Shown piece after piece: positions 12,236 through 26,234 of a stretch of DNA of 64,000 nt (its first letter is position 1; each line of letters opens with the position of its first letter). The DNA comes from Poecilobothrus nobilitatus. Its lineage: Eukaryota > Arthropoda > Insecta > Diptera > Dolichopodidae. The DNA lies in NCBI GenBank assembly GCA_947095535.1, contig OX352774.1:69254416-69318415 (forward strand), in the 5' to 3' direction. Made by a program: the position numbers and the translations under genes. Under the pieces are notes generated by a model. The model was not told the origin of the DNA. It did not search any database and saw only the letters and a list, made by a program, of their open reading frames with translations.

Positions 12236-15210
12236 CAGTATGAGTCTTAGTTACTGTAATCCTTTTTCTTATTGTCAAAACAAATATTTAAAATAATTCT
12301 CGAACTCATTGCGTTATATAGGCAAAGTGCAAATGTACTTAAACCTGTCTACGTTTTATTTACGTATCTTATATTGATGAGCTGTTGTTTTTTGTATTAC
12401 ATATTTGTGTTTGACAGAGTGACATGTAAACTGTGATATGAAAAAAAAAAAAATCCTTAGAAGACTTACAATTTTGAAAGTTTAATTTTAAATTTTTTGA
12501 TTTAAATTAGTTTGAACATTAAAAAAACATTTTAAAATTCATTGATTTATTTATTGCATTTTACCTTTACTTTCTTTTCAATTTCCTTTTCTTTCACAAA
12601 AAAAAATTTTCTATCGATTTTTCTTCTTTTCTTTTTTTCTATATTACATTTTTTTTTTTTTTTTTCTTTTCAAAAATTTTCTTTTAGACATGCCATTATT
12701 TCAAATTGGATTCTTCTAATCGAATATTAAAAATCTTCAATTTAATTTTAATGTACTAATTTCAAACAAAAAAAAAAAAAAAAAAAAAAAAAGATGGAAA
12801 ATTAGGTTCTTTTACAATTTATATTGTGTACAGTATTATCACAATTTTTTTTCCCCATTTATTTTTTTTTTTAACTTTTACTATTTTAATCAGTTTTCAT
12901 AAATCTTTAATTAAATTAAAAGCGAAAAAAAAAAATATAATAGAAAAATTTTATAAAAAAGAAAAACATAAAATAAAATACTTGCTTCTTTGGTAACTTA
13001 ATTAATAGATCCTGTTTTTAATTAAATTAATACAGAAAATAAAAGATTTTGGGTGGGAAAAACAATTTTAAAGGTAAGTCTTTAAAATTTGAAAAAAAAA
13101 AAAAAAAGTTCTGAAAAATCTTTTTCTATTCAAAAAAAAAAAATGAAATAAAATAAAATAAAACTTGTAAAGTTTTAAAAAAAAAATCAATGAAAATTTT
13201 GTAAAGCAAACAAGTCAATAGACAGTCAATATAGATATAGGATAAAAGTTGAATTTTCTATTTTAAATATAAATTTTAGTGAATTTCCATAAGTGTTTAA
13301 ATACAGTTCAATCGATTTAAGTAAAACAGAAATATCTCGGTAGTTTCTTTTTCCAAAATTTTCGGTAAAGTGATTGACATGAATTTGAAAAACTTTCAAA
13401 GCTTCTTACGTCAGAGTGATATTATCGTGGTATAAATCAATAGGAAAACTTAAGATCCAGATACGGTCGAATAGGTTTTCCTACGTTTTTGAACGTGCAC
13501 TAGGAACTTAGAATCTAGTGATTATACTGACGTGTTAGGTCAGTCTTCATCAATAAAAAAAAAAAAAAAAAAAGGTGCTTGCCGAGAAATACTTAGTTTT
13601 GATTTAAACCTTGTAAAATAACATACAGCAAGTATATTTAAATGAAAGATAAGAAGGATAAATTCAAAGTATGTAATAACTAACAGTAAGTAAAATAAAA
13701 ATTTGAGTGAACACACACACTATGTCTAAGTGGGGTAATTAAATTTCATGAGAAAATGGAGAAATAAATATGTTTATGACGATAAAAAATTATCAATCAA
13801 TCAAATGTTTTTAGCTTTTTAGTCTTATAATTGTAACGTCATACTTTAAACGTTAGCGAATCTTTATTTTGGACATTGATGATTTTAATGATCAGAAATT
13901 GATTGAATATTAACCAATTTCATCTATTCTATATTTCACATTGTATAAAGTGATTTCCAATCTTAAGCAGAAGAAAAGTAAGCTCAGCCCAGAAAAGTAA
14001 GTAAGTTGATTAATGCAGCTTTTCAGAGTGTATAATAATGAATCCATACTTTGATTATTTTGATTTTGAACAAAAGTTTGAGATGTTTGTAACAAAAAAT
14101 TACAAGAACATTACTAAATCTCTTTTCAACTTTTGAAGATTTTTGAGGAGATTATTAAAAAATTTCAATTCAAAATGTTTCTCGTAATGTACGGAGGAGG
14201 AAGTTGCTCAGAATAACGATTAAATAGAAATTGCAGCATTTTGTATGAAAATTGAGGGAATTAGTATAACATTTATAACATTTTGAGTATGTATTATTTT
14301 GTTTTATTATACAATTATAATAATTTAAAAAATAATTATAATTAATAAAATATAATATTAAATTGTATTCCATTAATTGTAACCAAAACTGTACTTTTTT
14401 TTTCTTTTCTTTAACATAATTTACTTCAACTTGAATACATACTTAGAAAATTTTCTTGTGCGCTTAAAATAAATCAACTTACAAGAAAATGATAATTAAA
14501 TTTTTTTTTTGTTTTATAATATTTTTGATATATAAAGTGATTTAAGGTGCGAATGTAGTATTCACTTCAGTAGCTATTCAATAAAAAAATAAAAACACGA
14601 AAAAAAAAAACCAAATTAAAATAAATCAAACCTCAAAAGAAAAAAACATTTATTTCTTTCATTAAAACAAATCAACATGACTAAAAATAAGTTAATACCA
14701 TGGGTGCATTATTACGAATATACAGTAGTAATCACTTAAATAGCACCCATTTTCTCTTTTGATTTTTTTTTCTTGAAAGGTTTTCTCTAAAACAATAACG
14801 GTTTTTTTGGAATGAATTTAATTATCAAAATACCATAATCACAATAATATCACAATTTTCAACCGTACAGTAGATATAAATCAATTTTTAATTTAGGTAT
14901 ACGTAATATTGTTCAGCTCAGTTTAAATTTTAACAATTATTGGAAAATTCGTGGCGACTTGTCATTAGGCTCCGAACCATAATATCCTTGCGTCTTATGT
15001 CTTACAAGAGAGGGTTTACTATTCTATTACATTATTAAACTCTTTCTTATTATTTTTCTCACATAAATATTTTAACTGTAAAGCTATTTTAACTGTTAAC
15101 TGTAATTTTAACTTTAAGTCTGTCGCCTGCAGACCTCCGCTAAACAAATTGTGGAAACTCTTATTTTGAAATCAATTCTAAAATCTCATTTTCTCGCATA
15201 AAGTTCTTTT
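12236..15210. other. Non-coding A+T-rich DNA
   Basis: No gene recognised. It contains a 25-base A run at 12768-12792. At 13070 'aaag|gtaagt' is a donor-like site with no supporting exon. At about 13430-13573 a less A+T-rich patch ends in an A run (13555-13573) preceded by AATAAA and holds an inverted pair 'taggaaaac' / 'gttttccta'. The ORFs at 13910-14095 and 14170-14373 have no recognisable domain. Confidence 0.5.
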
Positions 15211-15386
15211 TTTTTTTTTTTTTTTATTGCATTCCTTTGCCACATAAATGTGGACAGGAAGTTTCACAGCCTTTCCTGTTCAAGCGTGGCTGTAAATGTC
15301 GTAAGGAGGAATAACTCTTACGACGTGTGTGCGATTCGAACCCACACTCCTTCGGTGTTCACAACGTATTTTATACGCTCTTGCCC
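15211..15386 (-). repeat. tRNA-derived SINE, lacking its first bases
   Basis: On the minus strand it runs from 'gggcaagagcg' through 'aacaccgaag', a good B box GGTTCGAATC, the GTCGTAAG...CTTACGAC hairpin and body motif GGAAAGGCT to the A tail (T run on the plus strand). The A-box end is truncated. The flanks match: 'cataaagttctttt' (15197-15210) on the left and 'cataaattctttt' (15389-15401) on the right, a likely target-site duplication with one indel. Confidence 0.85.
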
Positions 15387-15409
15387 TACATAAATTCTTT
15401 TAACATAAA

Positions 15410-15640
15410 GTTTGTTTGGTGGGCTTCTAAACCCCAAACTTGGATAAGATCCTAAATTTTTTTGTGCTCTTGTGTCCCATAGTTGTTGGGATAATTCACG
15501 CTTGCCAAATTGAAATTATGGTGCAAATGCAAACTGTTGGTGAGAATGAAAAAAGTTTGCATTTGCACCAAAAAAGTTTGCACCGTTGCGAAATCCGGTC
15601 CCAGGATCTCATAACACGTCGCTAATTTTGTTCAAATAGT
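15410..15640. other. Unidentified less A+T-rich patch with a perfect hairpin
   Basis: Directly beside the SINE is a patch of more balanced composition. It contains a perfect 16-bp inverted repeat GGTGCAAATGCAAACT (15520-15535) with its complement at 15554-15569 around an 18-base loop, then a third partial copy 'agtttgcacc' (about 15575-15584). A 61-codon ORF on the plus strand spans the hairpin but shows no domain. It could be a decayed mobile element; I do not recognise it. Confidence 0.5.
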
Positions 15641-18600
15641 TATTGCTATTTATATGAACATGACTGTATGTTTTTTTTTTTTTTTTAATTACTAAGTATG
15701 ACTTATTTTTGTTATAGTAAAAGAGAGTATACAAATCAATGATTTAACGCTTCAGTAGTCATCAAGTTCATATTAATTTACTAGGATTAAATTGATTTAA
15801 TTTCATTTTGTTTTGTTTTTTTTCTTTTTGTTTTTACCGTAAAATAAGAAGACAGAAAAAGTTGTATGCAGATAATGTTTTTGTTTTTTTTTTTATTTTT
15901 TAACCGCAAAAAATTTACACGAATTATATTAAAGAATTTCCTTTAAAATTGCAATAAATCCTTTCTCTGTTGTTGATGACAAAAAACCAAAACCATTTTT
16001 CTTTTTTTTTTAACATTAACATCAGTTTAAAATTTAATTGTAAAATAAAAAGAAAAACAAAAACAGAGAGAAAAACCACAAGATATTGTTAACAATTTTT
16101 TGATACGAAATCTTTTGCTTCTGTTATTGCTGCTGCTTTACATTTATTTCATGAAATCTGACAAATATGGTATAACATCAAATATGGTGGTCATCTTTTC
16201 TTGTTATTTTTTTTTGTTTTTTTTTTATGTTTTGTTTTTATTTGGGATTTTAAATTATTGTCGCAATGAAAAATTCTATGTTATGTTATGTTATAATATG
16301 TAGTACTTAACCTTCATTTTTTCTGTCTTCATTGAAATTTAAAAAGTTATCAGTTTTATTTTAAAATTTTGCCAAATTTGACATTAAAAGTAAATTTAAA
16401 ATAATTATATAAATTAATTATACATATATACATATATATAATTAATCTTCTTTGAAAGAAATAAAATCAAAATTAATGATTATTATTAATGCAAATTGAG
16501 TAATTAAAGTTTTCGTAGGAAGTTTTTTTTTTTTTTTTTTGCCCTTTTAGTCTAAAGGTGTATTTTTTAGTAATTATTTTTATTATTTTAAACCTTTTAA
16601 GGAATATTTGATATAATAAAATAAAACTTGATAATATAGTGGGTGATATTTGATTAATTTTATTGAAAAGTACTTAATCAATTTAAGATTTTAAATAATA
16701 TTTAATTTATTTTAAGCAATTTGTACTGTTATTTTATTTTCGTATTGACATTGAATTTAAGTTTAAAGGTTTTTGACATTTTTAACAGTTTTTTTTTTTT
16801 TTGTTAAATTTGAAAAAAAAAAATACAGTTTTAATGGAATTATTGTGTAATCAAAATGTAGATTTGATTTATTGATATTTATGGGTATTAAATTTAAATT
16901 TTATACATATATTTATATCTATAATAGGTACTTCAATTAATTAAATTAAGGTGGTCTGTTTTGTAAATTAACTGTTCAGTCAAAATCCATTGTTTTAATT
17001 AAACTAAAAAAAAAGTTTCGTTAAAATTGAAGGAAATGTATACCTGATTAGAAGTAGGACTGTACAAACATGGTCTTACAAATATGAAAATATATCGGTA
17101 TGTTCGTATGGTAATTTGTACAATAAACCAGAAAAATGATTATCGTGATTATAGACCAACATTTGGATACAAATAGTAAATGTAACCAATGTTTTTTTGA
17201 GACTATGTTAGAACTGTGTAATTTGAGATTTTTTTTTGTCAAGAATTGCACAAATAACTCTTAACCTTTTTAAGGTTATAACCAAAAATTTACTACTGCT
17301 TATAAAAGCTTAAAAAAATTATTATTTAATCAGTAACGCAAAAAAGTAAAAGGCAAAAAAATATTGTTTGATCAATAGACAATAACTAAAAAAAAGTATA
17401 AAGAAAATTTTATTGGGTAACATTAGTTATTACTTAGAGTAATACAGCTTAAAGTCCGAGTTTTGTGATAGCTGATTTTTTTTTTAAGCCTGTTAAAAAT
17501 CCTGTTGTTGAACCAACTATTTTGCTAGATCCGCGGATAAGATAACTGTTATCTGCAGTATATACATACTGTTGAGGGAACTGATAGTACATTACATTAG
17601 ACAAAAATAATGAACAATGCTTACGTGATAGTTTAAGATAGTGTAAGGAAATCAATGTTAATTGGAATTAACATTTTCATTGGACATTTTCTCCATGAAA
17701 GATCGATCTTAGAATTTCTTAACATACATGGGAAAATGAAAAATGTAAGTTTCAATTTCTAAATGAAGCAGCTCAGATAATTTACGCTGTTCCCATCACA
17801 TAAGTTATGGTAGAGCGGGCATTTTCAGCAATAAAACTAAGAAGTGTTAAGAGATTTAAAATATAATATAACTTAACTTAATATTCGGATTTTTAGCGGG
17901 GTTTACAATTATAAAAGAGAAAAGGCAGAAAAAATATTGGTGTTGAGAATTCAATATTATGTTGTTTACAATATCTTTTGGATATTGATTATTTTAGTTT
18001 ATCTCAAAGAGAAATATAATTGTTAACAGTTGGTTGGATAGAGGGAAATCCTATTAGAACATTTCTTTTATTTGTTTCAAATTTTTAAAAAAAGCAATTC
18101 TTGTAAATTTTAAAATTTTACACCTACACATAGTAAAATGTTGTTCTTATAAATGTCTTACAAAAGTGGGAAAAATAAATTAAGCAAAAAGATTTCAGTT
18201 GAAATAGAATTGTTATATTTTAACCAAAAAATATCACTCAATTATAAATAACCAAAAAATATTACTCCTTTATAAGAGAAATGAAATGATAGTAATAGAA
18301 TGAATTAGGTTTTTTGGGTAAAAATCAACCAATAATAATAAAAACAAAATTTAAAAAGATTATTGGTTATAAAATAATTAAATCTTCCAAATGATAACGC
18401 TAGATGACGGTCTGGTTCCTGATTTTTCTTTTTACAGTAAAATATATTATTTTGGCAGTAAAATAAAATATTTTACAGCAATGATAAACCCATGATTCAG
18501 TAGTGAATTTCTACCTACAGTAAATCTTTAAAGTTAATTTTGAAAATAATCAAATCAGAATTTGTAGATCAAAAGGAGAAAATTTAAACAAATATTTAAC

Positions 18601-21216
18601 AAACAAAAAAAAAAAAAACTTTCCTACAAAATTCTAACCATATATTCAATATGATATCATTTTATCGTTTTGTGTTGAAATATACTGACAAAGTTATTCA
18701 GGAATTAAATTATTACCTCACATATGTTTTTTTTTTATTATTTTTCAAAGTAAAAATTTTCTATAAATTTAAATTCGTTAAAATTGATTGGAAATTTATT
18801 ATTATAGGTATAATTTTACATAAATGTTTATAATTATTTTTACATTTTCTTATTAATTTTTTTTTTTTAAATATCTTTATATAGGTAGTAATATTTAAAA
18901 AAAAAAAATATATAAAATTAGTCATACCTTAATATAGAAATATAACAAAATAAACAACATTCATAAATCATTTCTATTTTTTGCTGTTCACATTAAACAA
19001 ATTTTCAAATATTATTATGGCATAATTTATAATTATTATTGTAAAATTTGGTAACTAGTAGAGATTATACTTCTATAGGTAATCCGCCCAAACTATATTT
19101 TCTGATACAAAAAAAAAAAAAAAAAAATTAGGAAAAAAAAAAATAATTGAAAAATTATTAACAAAATATTAAAGAAATTATCGCAAAAACTACATAAGAT
19201 CCATTTAGTCAAAAGCAAAAAAAAAATTATTATGGACTGTATTTTTATGTTCAGTATTAAATTAAAAATTGTCAGTATTTTGTTAAATCAGAATTATGTC
19301 AGTAAAATTGTATTTTAGTATTAAAAATACTTTTATATATTAATCGGTTTAGTCGAATGAACACCAGAAAGTTTATGATGATGAAGTGAAAAAAAAAAAA
19401 GTTGCTACAAAAACAAAATTTCAACAACCAAAAATCTTTTTAACTTTCAATTTTCATATAATGTTATTGAACAAAATTAGTTAACCATTAAGAATTGCAA
19501 TATTGAATAATCTTTTTGTTTTATGTGTTTTATATGTTTTAATCGCTTGAGTATCATCTATGGTCTAGTTGCCTGCTATAGTGTAGTTACCTAGAGTTTT
19601 TAATTAATATTTTCAAATTATGGTACACTTTAGGTCAGAAGACAGCACAATTTAGTATTTACGTTAACAGACTGAAATGAATAATGGAATCCGAATAATC
19701 ATATGCTATACCAGACCTTTTTTACATATCACATCTACTCTTTTTAAATTTTGTAATTTTCGTCATCATCATCGTGTTTGATTAGTCTTTTAATATCAGC
19801 TAACAGTTTCCAATTTCTATTCTTTGATCTAAATAGGGATTATACAGTTAAATTAAATTTTTAAAATGATTTACCCTTAAAAAAAAATATGGTAATGCAT
19901 TTTTTGTATATATGTATATAGTTAAAAATTTTTTTACTCTTTTTATCTCAAAAATTGTAATCACTACTTGTCATTTTATAATACTTAAATTAAAAATGAT
20001 AGAAAATCAGTATAATAATATTGTCAATTATTTCTAATAAACTACCATCATAAGTTAACAAATAATAAAAATTTATAAAATAAGTAAAGGTAAGTAAAAT
20101 ATTGTAGGCGTTTATTATACAATTTTATTATACAATGAAATTGTTTGATTTATGGGAATCACAAAGAGTTTTTTTTTTTTTGTTTTTTCTAATAAAATAT
20201 TTTATGAAGACTTCCATCTTGTTGTTTTTAATTTTTTTTTTTTTTTGCATTGGTCTAATCCTAATCTTTTATAAAATATTATACCAATTTTTTATGATTT
20301 GTGTTGTTAAAATGGATATTTATATTGTATTTTATTTTTGTACGTAAAGTTTTTTGATTAAAAATCAGAATCTTAATGTCCGTATCATCTAAACTTCTGT
20401 CCATTTTAATTATGAATATCAATATTTTACTTCATTAAATATCTCTAATAAGTATAGTAATGTTTCTCTGACGCTCACTCATAACCATCATATAGTCATT
20501 GCACCACTAACTTTAATATTTGGAAAATTTTGAAACCCTTTTAAAGAGTTGAAGACGGATTAGAAAGATCTGTTCAAAGAAAATATTTTTCAATGAATAT
20601 TAAATATAAGTCCTTTTTCACAAAATATCAGATCATTCCTGATGCAGTTTTCATATTCATACCTTAAACATCCTAGAGTTAAGATGGTAAAATTGAAACT
20701 AACAATTTGTTAAAAAAAAAATTAGGTTCCAATATAGAAAAAAAGAAAATTTAAAATTTTCCATAATTTTATGTAAGTTTGTGGGAAAAATTTTTGTACT
20801 GCACATTTAAAAATTAAATTTTAATATAAATATCCTGGTTTGTTAATTAAATTTAAAATATGGTAAAAAAAGGAAAACTTCAATACTTCAATATCGCTTA
20901 TTTTTCGAACTTTAGTAAAGAAACTGTCAAAATTCCATCAAAAAGCCTTTAAAAATAATTAGTAAATCTTAAATTGTATTAGATTTACTTTCAAATTTGA
21001 GAAACAGAACATAGGTGTCATGTTACCTATTTATTTTCTGTGTAAAATAAAAAGACTTCATAAGCGCACTTAAAGCTTTTCTGAACTTAAATACTATCCT
21101 AATCGCATTAGATTTATTCGAAGAAACTTAATTTTTTTACTACATCGCAGTATCTGTCACATAATATACTAAATTAGCATATTTGATACTTACCCTTTTG
21201 TAACTAAAATTACTCT
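15641..21216. other. Non-coding A+T-rich DNA
   Basis: Nothing recognised over about 5.6 kb. The ORFs at 16100, 17048, 17449, 18651 and 20135 are short and low-complexity; several are runs of F, L, I and Y read from T tracts. TA microsatellites lie at about 16420-16440 and 19905-19920. Confidence 0.5.
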
Positions 21217-21417
21217 TTAAGTATCCTTGTAAACATTCTTAGTACGATATAAATTTATTAAAAATGATGCACAAATAAATTGAATTAATGTAATGAGACT
21301 ATCATGGGAACTTGCTACTGGCAACGACAGCAACATTGTCGCGTCCGCATAGGCAATTGTTGTGCAGCCCAACTTTTCCAGGATTTTAAGCACTTTATTT
21401 ACTATACCATATTCCAA
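21217..21417 (-). pseudogene. Possible LINE reverse-transcriptase fragment (YADD region)
   Basis: Seen: the minus-strand frame reads VLKILEKLGCTTIAYADATM and then LLSLPV. Known: in non-LTR retrotransposon polymerases a hydrophobic stretch leads into the catalytic Y/F-ADD box, often as KLG-x-x-x-x-AYADD-x-x-LL. Here the second aspartate is replaced by alanine, which would destroy catalysis. Upstream codons can be read as a decayed WN-x-V motif in a neighbouring frame. The patch has higher G+C than its surroundings. Only about 30 residues are informative, so a chance match is possible. Confidence 0.45.
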
Positions 21418-23161
21418 AGAACCTATTAAATTATTAAGTTCGACGTGAAAATCATGATTTGCAATCTAGAGTTAATTATAAAAATTAAATTTTCCAAAAA
21501 CATGCTATCAATAGATAAAAAAAAATGAATAAATTAAAAAACAAAAAAAAAAACCTACTAAAAATTATTTTGAAACTATTGAAAACTTTTAAAAAATGAC
21601 AGATAAAATAATTTTTTTTTTAAACTTTTTTTTTCTTTTTTGATGAAAATTGTCTAGTTTTTCATATTATTTAAATATGTACACATATATATTTAAATTT
21701 AATTTTTTTTTTTTACATCTTTACAATTATCCAACATTTAAAAAACATTAAAATTAATGAATAATAAATTTACCAAGCCTTTTATACTAAAAATGATGCA
21801 AAAAAAAACAAAAAATAGTTTCCAATTATTTATAATTAAATTTAACAATAGGATGCCTAGCGGTCAAATTGAGAAACTTTTTTATTTTTTTTGTTTTTGT
21901 TCAAAAGAAAAATTATCGTTAAATTTAACATAAGGTTTTTAAATATTTTTTTTTTTTTTTTTTTTTTTGTTTAATAACACCTTTTTACTCTGTTCATTAT
22001 ATGTTAAATATATTATTTAATTTTCTTTTTTTTTTAATATAAATACATATATTTATAATCACAATTTATTACTTAGTAATTTTAGACAATGACTATATAT
22101 ATTTTTTTTTTTCTAAGAAAACTGAAAAATATGTTTTAATATATTTATATGATAAAAATTTATAGGTGTAATATTAAACATATTTTTTTTTTTTTGTTTT
22201 TTGTTTTTTTTAGTGAAAATGGTTTTTTTTATGATTAATAGTCTAATAAAAATCAATTTAAATGTTGTTTTTTTTTTTGCTTATTATTATTTTTAATATG
22301 TTTTGACATTTGTATCTGTTATCTGTTATTAAACAATAATTATTGTTTTAAACTAATGAAAACAAAAAAAAAAAACAAAAGCACGTCATGTTATTATCAG
22401 ATGTTAATATGTCAATGTAAAGAAACAAAAACAAAAACAAAAAAAAAAAAAAAAAAACAATACTTTCATTTTTGAAAATTTAAAAAAAAAATTTTTTTTT
22501 TTAGTACAAAATATTAAAAAATGGTAGGATTTTTGTAATTTTTTAATAGGACATACAGTAAATTTAAAAAAATATATATAAAATATTCATTATCCTTCCT
22601 GTTATTTTCTATCATTTTTATATAGTTATTAAAAAATTAGAATGATAAATGGATATCTAGAATTTAACATCTCTTGTCAGCTAACATAGTGAAAAATGTC
22701 TAATATTTAATTCTTAACCCATAAATATGTATATTCTTGACGATGGAAGCGATGGAAGCGTCTAACATTTAACCCTTGATTCAAAGGCAGATAATGAAAC
22801 TTGAAAGGGTTCATTTGCTCTATATATCTGGTAAATAAGACATAGAATTTGATCATAAACGCTGATATAGAGTCTCAGTGATTCTCAGAGAGTAGAATTA
22901 AATTTTGTCTAATTTAGAAGCAAGTATAGAGTATTTTTTGCATTGCATAATTTTTCAGTTGACTTCAATAAAAAGCTTCATACTAATATGGAAGTATGGA
23001 TATTATTTTTTCTCTTCAAGAAATTATCGCGTTTACACAATATAATAATCAAGCTATGAATCTACTATCAATTTATTAAAGTTAACCTTTTTAGAAGTTT
23101 TTTTTTGTGAGTTTGTCAAATTTGTTTCTAATATTTTTAATTGTTAATTGTATAAAATTAA
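21418..23161. other. Non-coding A+T-rich DNA
   Basis: It is dense in homopolymers: T runs at about 21946-21968 and 22184-22194, and A runs at 22440-22457. A short tandem 'gatggaagcgatggaagcg' lies at 22742-22760. No gene recognised. Confidence 0.5.
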
Positions 23162-23600
23162 TTTTTTTTTTTTTTTTGCGAGGGTAGGTGGTAATCATCA
23201 AAAGGCACTGCAGAGTGGTGAAGCGAGCACAATTCCTCTATGAGTGTAAGAGAATTTAACCCACTAAACACCATCTCTCGTTTTTGACTCCATGTACTCC
23301 ATGTACAGTACTCCATGTACTGTCTGGTCAAAGAAAGTTGAATTAGTAAATGAAAATTTATTTCAAATTGGAAAAGGCATATTGTAAACGGAGTTGCTAA
23401 TATTCACCATGAATTTTATCAGGTTGTAAATCTAATTATCGCCAATTCTGGGAAACACATGAGGTGGGAGATGGTTTCACCTTCGTGATGTTCGTACTGC
23501 AAACGAATTTCCATAAGCCGAATTATACCATCTGGGAATTTGCACTAGTCACAGGGCTGGGCAAAAGAAGCTCTCCTTATTTCTCTTAGGAATGTTTTGA
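23162..23600 (-). pseudogene. LINE 3' fragment with A tail (decayed C-terminal Cys/His region)
   Basis: On the minus strand the segment at about 23430-23560 reads EGETISHLMCFPELAIIRF. This resembles the ETxxHLxCxCPALAxxR signature found near the C terminus of RNase H-bearing LINE ORF2 proteins; the second cysteine is lost and stops are present. After it come about 250 bases of possible 3' untranslated sequence ending 'cctaccctcgc' and a 16-base A tail (plus-strand T run 23162-23177). Composition is more balanced than the flanks. A short tandem of 'actccatgt' lies at 23288-23320. It is a different family from the LINE end at 59323-59760, judged from the 3' ends. Confidence 0.55.
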
Positions 23601-26234
23601 GAGGAGGCATTAAACATTTAACCTCGTATCTCGTTAATTTCATAACTTTCTTTTATTTTTGACAGAATTTGTAAAAAATAAAACTTATAAAAAAAAAGCA
23701 ATAATTTAGCCTCTGTCCGGTCATTTTGTATTCACTTTTAAGAAAAGAAATTTGATCTTAATGTATAGATACATATGTATGTTTTCTCTCTAGCTGAAAA
23801 TTTTATAAAATGCAAGGAATACATGTAAAAATTAGCTAAAAAAAGAAAAAGATGCTGTGAGATTACAATAGGCAGACTTTTTAAAAAACTAAAGGTCTAA
23901 AATCTAAATCTAAATGTCGTCTAATGTCTCAAAAAAAAATTGCAAATTTAATAAATTATATAATCACAAATCACATAACACATAAATCTTTAAAAAATTA
24001 TATTTATACTATTGAGTTATATCTTTTTACGAAATTTTCTGAATATTCGACAGGTTCCAGAACAGTTTCCCTATAAAATGTTATACATGGTCATAAAATC
24101 AATTCGTATATTTTGCATATAACTAACAAAAGCAGAAATTTTTTTTAGAAATTTGCTTCTTCAATATGTTTGATCAAATAATTTTTTTTTAAATATAAAA
24201 TATATTGTATATAAAATATTTTATAAAATAAAAAAAACATTTACCTCAACTTTCATTGTAATTCTTAATTCTTGAAAAGAAGTTAACAAAAAAAAAAATT
24301 TTTTTTAAATTAAATTTACGCCCTTATGTGATCAAAAAAAAATTTCCTTTAAGAAAGTTCAATAACTTATGAAATTATTCTATCAAATACAAAAAAAAAA
24401 AAAAGAATCACAAAGAGAATATTTTTTATACTAAAAAAAAAAAAACTACAGATTGAAGGCTACCCACATGATTTTTTTTTTTTATTTTTATTACATTACA
24501 TTTACATACTATTACTTTATTATAAAAATTTTGCGCAAAACGGTGTATTTTTATGTCAGGGATTTATGTACGTATAGTGCAATAATATTTTTGTTGTAAC
24601 TTGTTTAAAACTTTATTGTTGCATTTTGTGTTAACAGCAACATTTTCAAAAAAGAAGTTATAGTGTTGGTTGATGAACAATCCTTTTTTTTTTTATATTA
24701 TTAATGTCTATATTTATTTAAATTTTTCGTATAAGAATATTTTAAAGTTTATATACAAAATATATATGTAGTATAATTTTTTAAATTTGCAAATATTATT
24801 TTTCGAGGTCATGTTCTTTACATTCCAATAATTTATTTTAGGAATAATCAATTTATTAATCTAAAAAATTTATACAAAAATATAATAAAGAAAAAGTTTT
24901 GAAAATAAACACATTTTATTTTGATCGCGTAACCAAATTAAGTGTATAATTTTGTAAAAGAAGCCTTAAAATCTATAATTTGATAAAATTAATCTTTGCT
25001 ACTTGATATCTCTGCAAAAATACTAAAATCGAAAGAAAAAAAAAGGGTGTCAAATAGTCCTGTCAAATAATAATGACAGAAACATAATTTTCTTTCTAGT
25101 TTAAGGAATGTGGATTGATTCCCCGGAAATTTTATAAAATCCATGGAATAGAACTAAAAGTTAGTTAAAAATGATAAAATGCAAAAAGATGATGGAAGAC
25201 TACAGTAGACACATCTCTTAATAAAACAATACATTTACAGTATACTTAAAATATGTAAAATTTTTTTTACGTGTGTACCTTTCTTATGTGTGTGTGTGCG
25301 TATGTGTATCTTAATTTTTTTTGGTTTGGTTCTTTTACTATTATTTTAAATGATTCACCATTTGTGGTATGGTATTTTGGACTCAAAATGTTTGTTTTGA
25401 AAATTCTAAAATCAGTTCGTGTACGGCTTCCTAAGAAGCTGAGTTTGACAACTTATATAATATGTAATTATTAATTAAACATAAAAGTACTAAATTTGGA
25501 TTAAAGTTAAATATATAATCATACACACTGAGCCTCAAAGATATGTTGAATGAAAGGTATATAATTTTTATAAAGATTTTTTTTGGTTCGATTTTTAAAT
25601 TACTCGTTAATTTTTAAGGAAAAGAAAATAACGTGAAATTGATTCTATACCACTTCGGAATAAAAAAAAAAAAAAAAAGCCTACATTTTCATTGACACAA
25701 AAAAAAAATAAAAAAAATAATTTTTAAATTTTATTTTTAGATATAAATTACATATATGTAATATTTCATTATTATGTTTCTTTGTTTTTTATATTAAAAC
25801 CAACACAAAAAAAAATCTTTTTTATAAATCTGAAAAATCTTTTATTGATATTCAGATGTTTTTTTTTGTTGGAATTTATTCTTACATAAGTCAGATTCAA
25901 TTTTTTTTTGTGTATGTATACTTTTATTTAGAAAAATAGAAAATTTCGATTTTTTTAAAAGCTATTAGTATATAAAATATTCATTAGAGTCAATAGTTTC
26001 CCCTAAATTGAATTTCACTTTATTAAAACTTTGTTTTTTTTTTTTAAATTGTACTACAATACAATGAATAGTTAACATTAATGAATCTATTGTTCTCATT
26101 GTTTTATTAATAATAATGTACATATAACTGTTATACATTATTAGTTATTACATTTAACATTACATATTATATTAGTTTCTATTATCAAATATGCAATAAC
26201 AGTAAGTAGTTAAGTTATTCAATACATTAATATT
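23601..26234. other. Non-coding A+T-rich DNA
   Basis: No gene recognised. The ORF at 25271-25474 starts in a (GT)n-like stretch and has no domain. A and T runs are frequent (24393-24404, 25662-25678). Confidence 0.5.

Noticed and set aside
13066..13076. Donor-like 'aaag|gtaagt' as an exon end
   Set aside because: No open frame or acceptor with a polypyrimidine tract defines an exon upstream.
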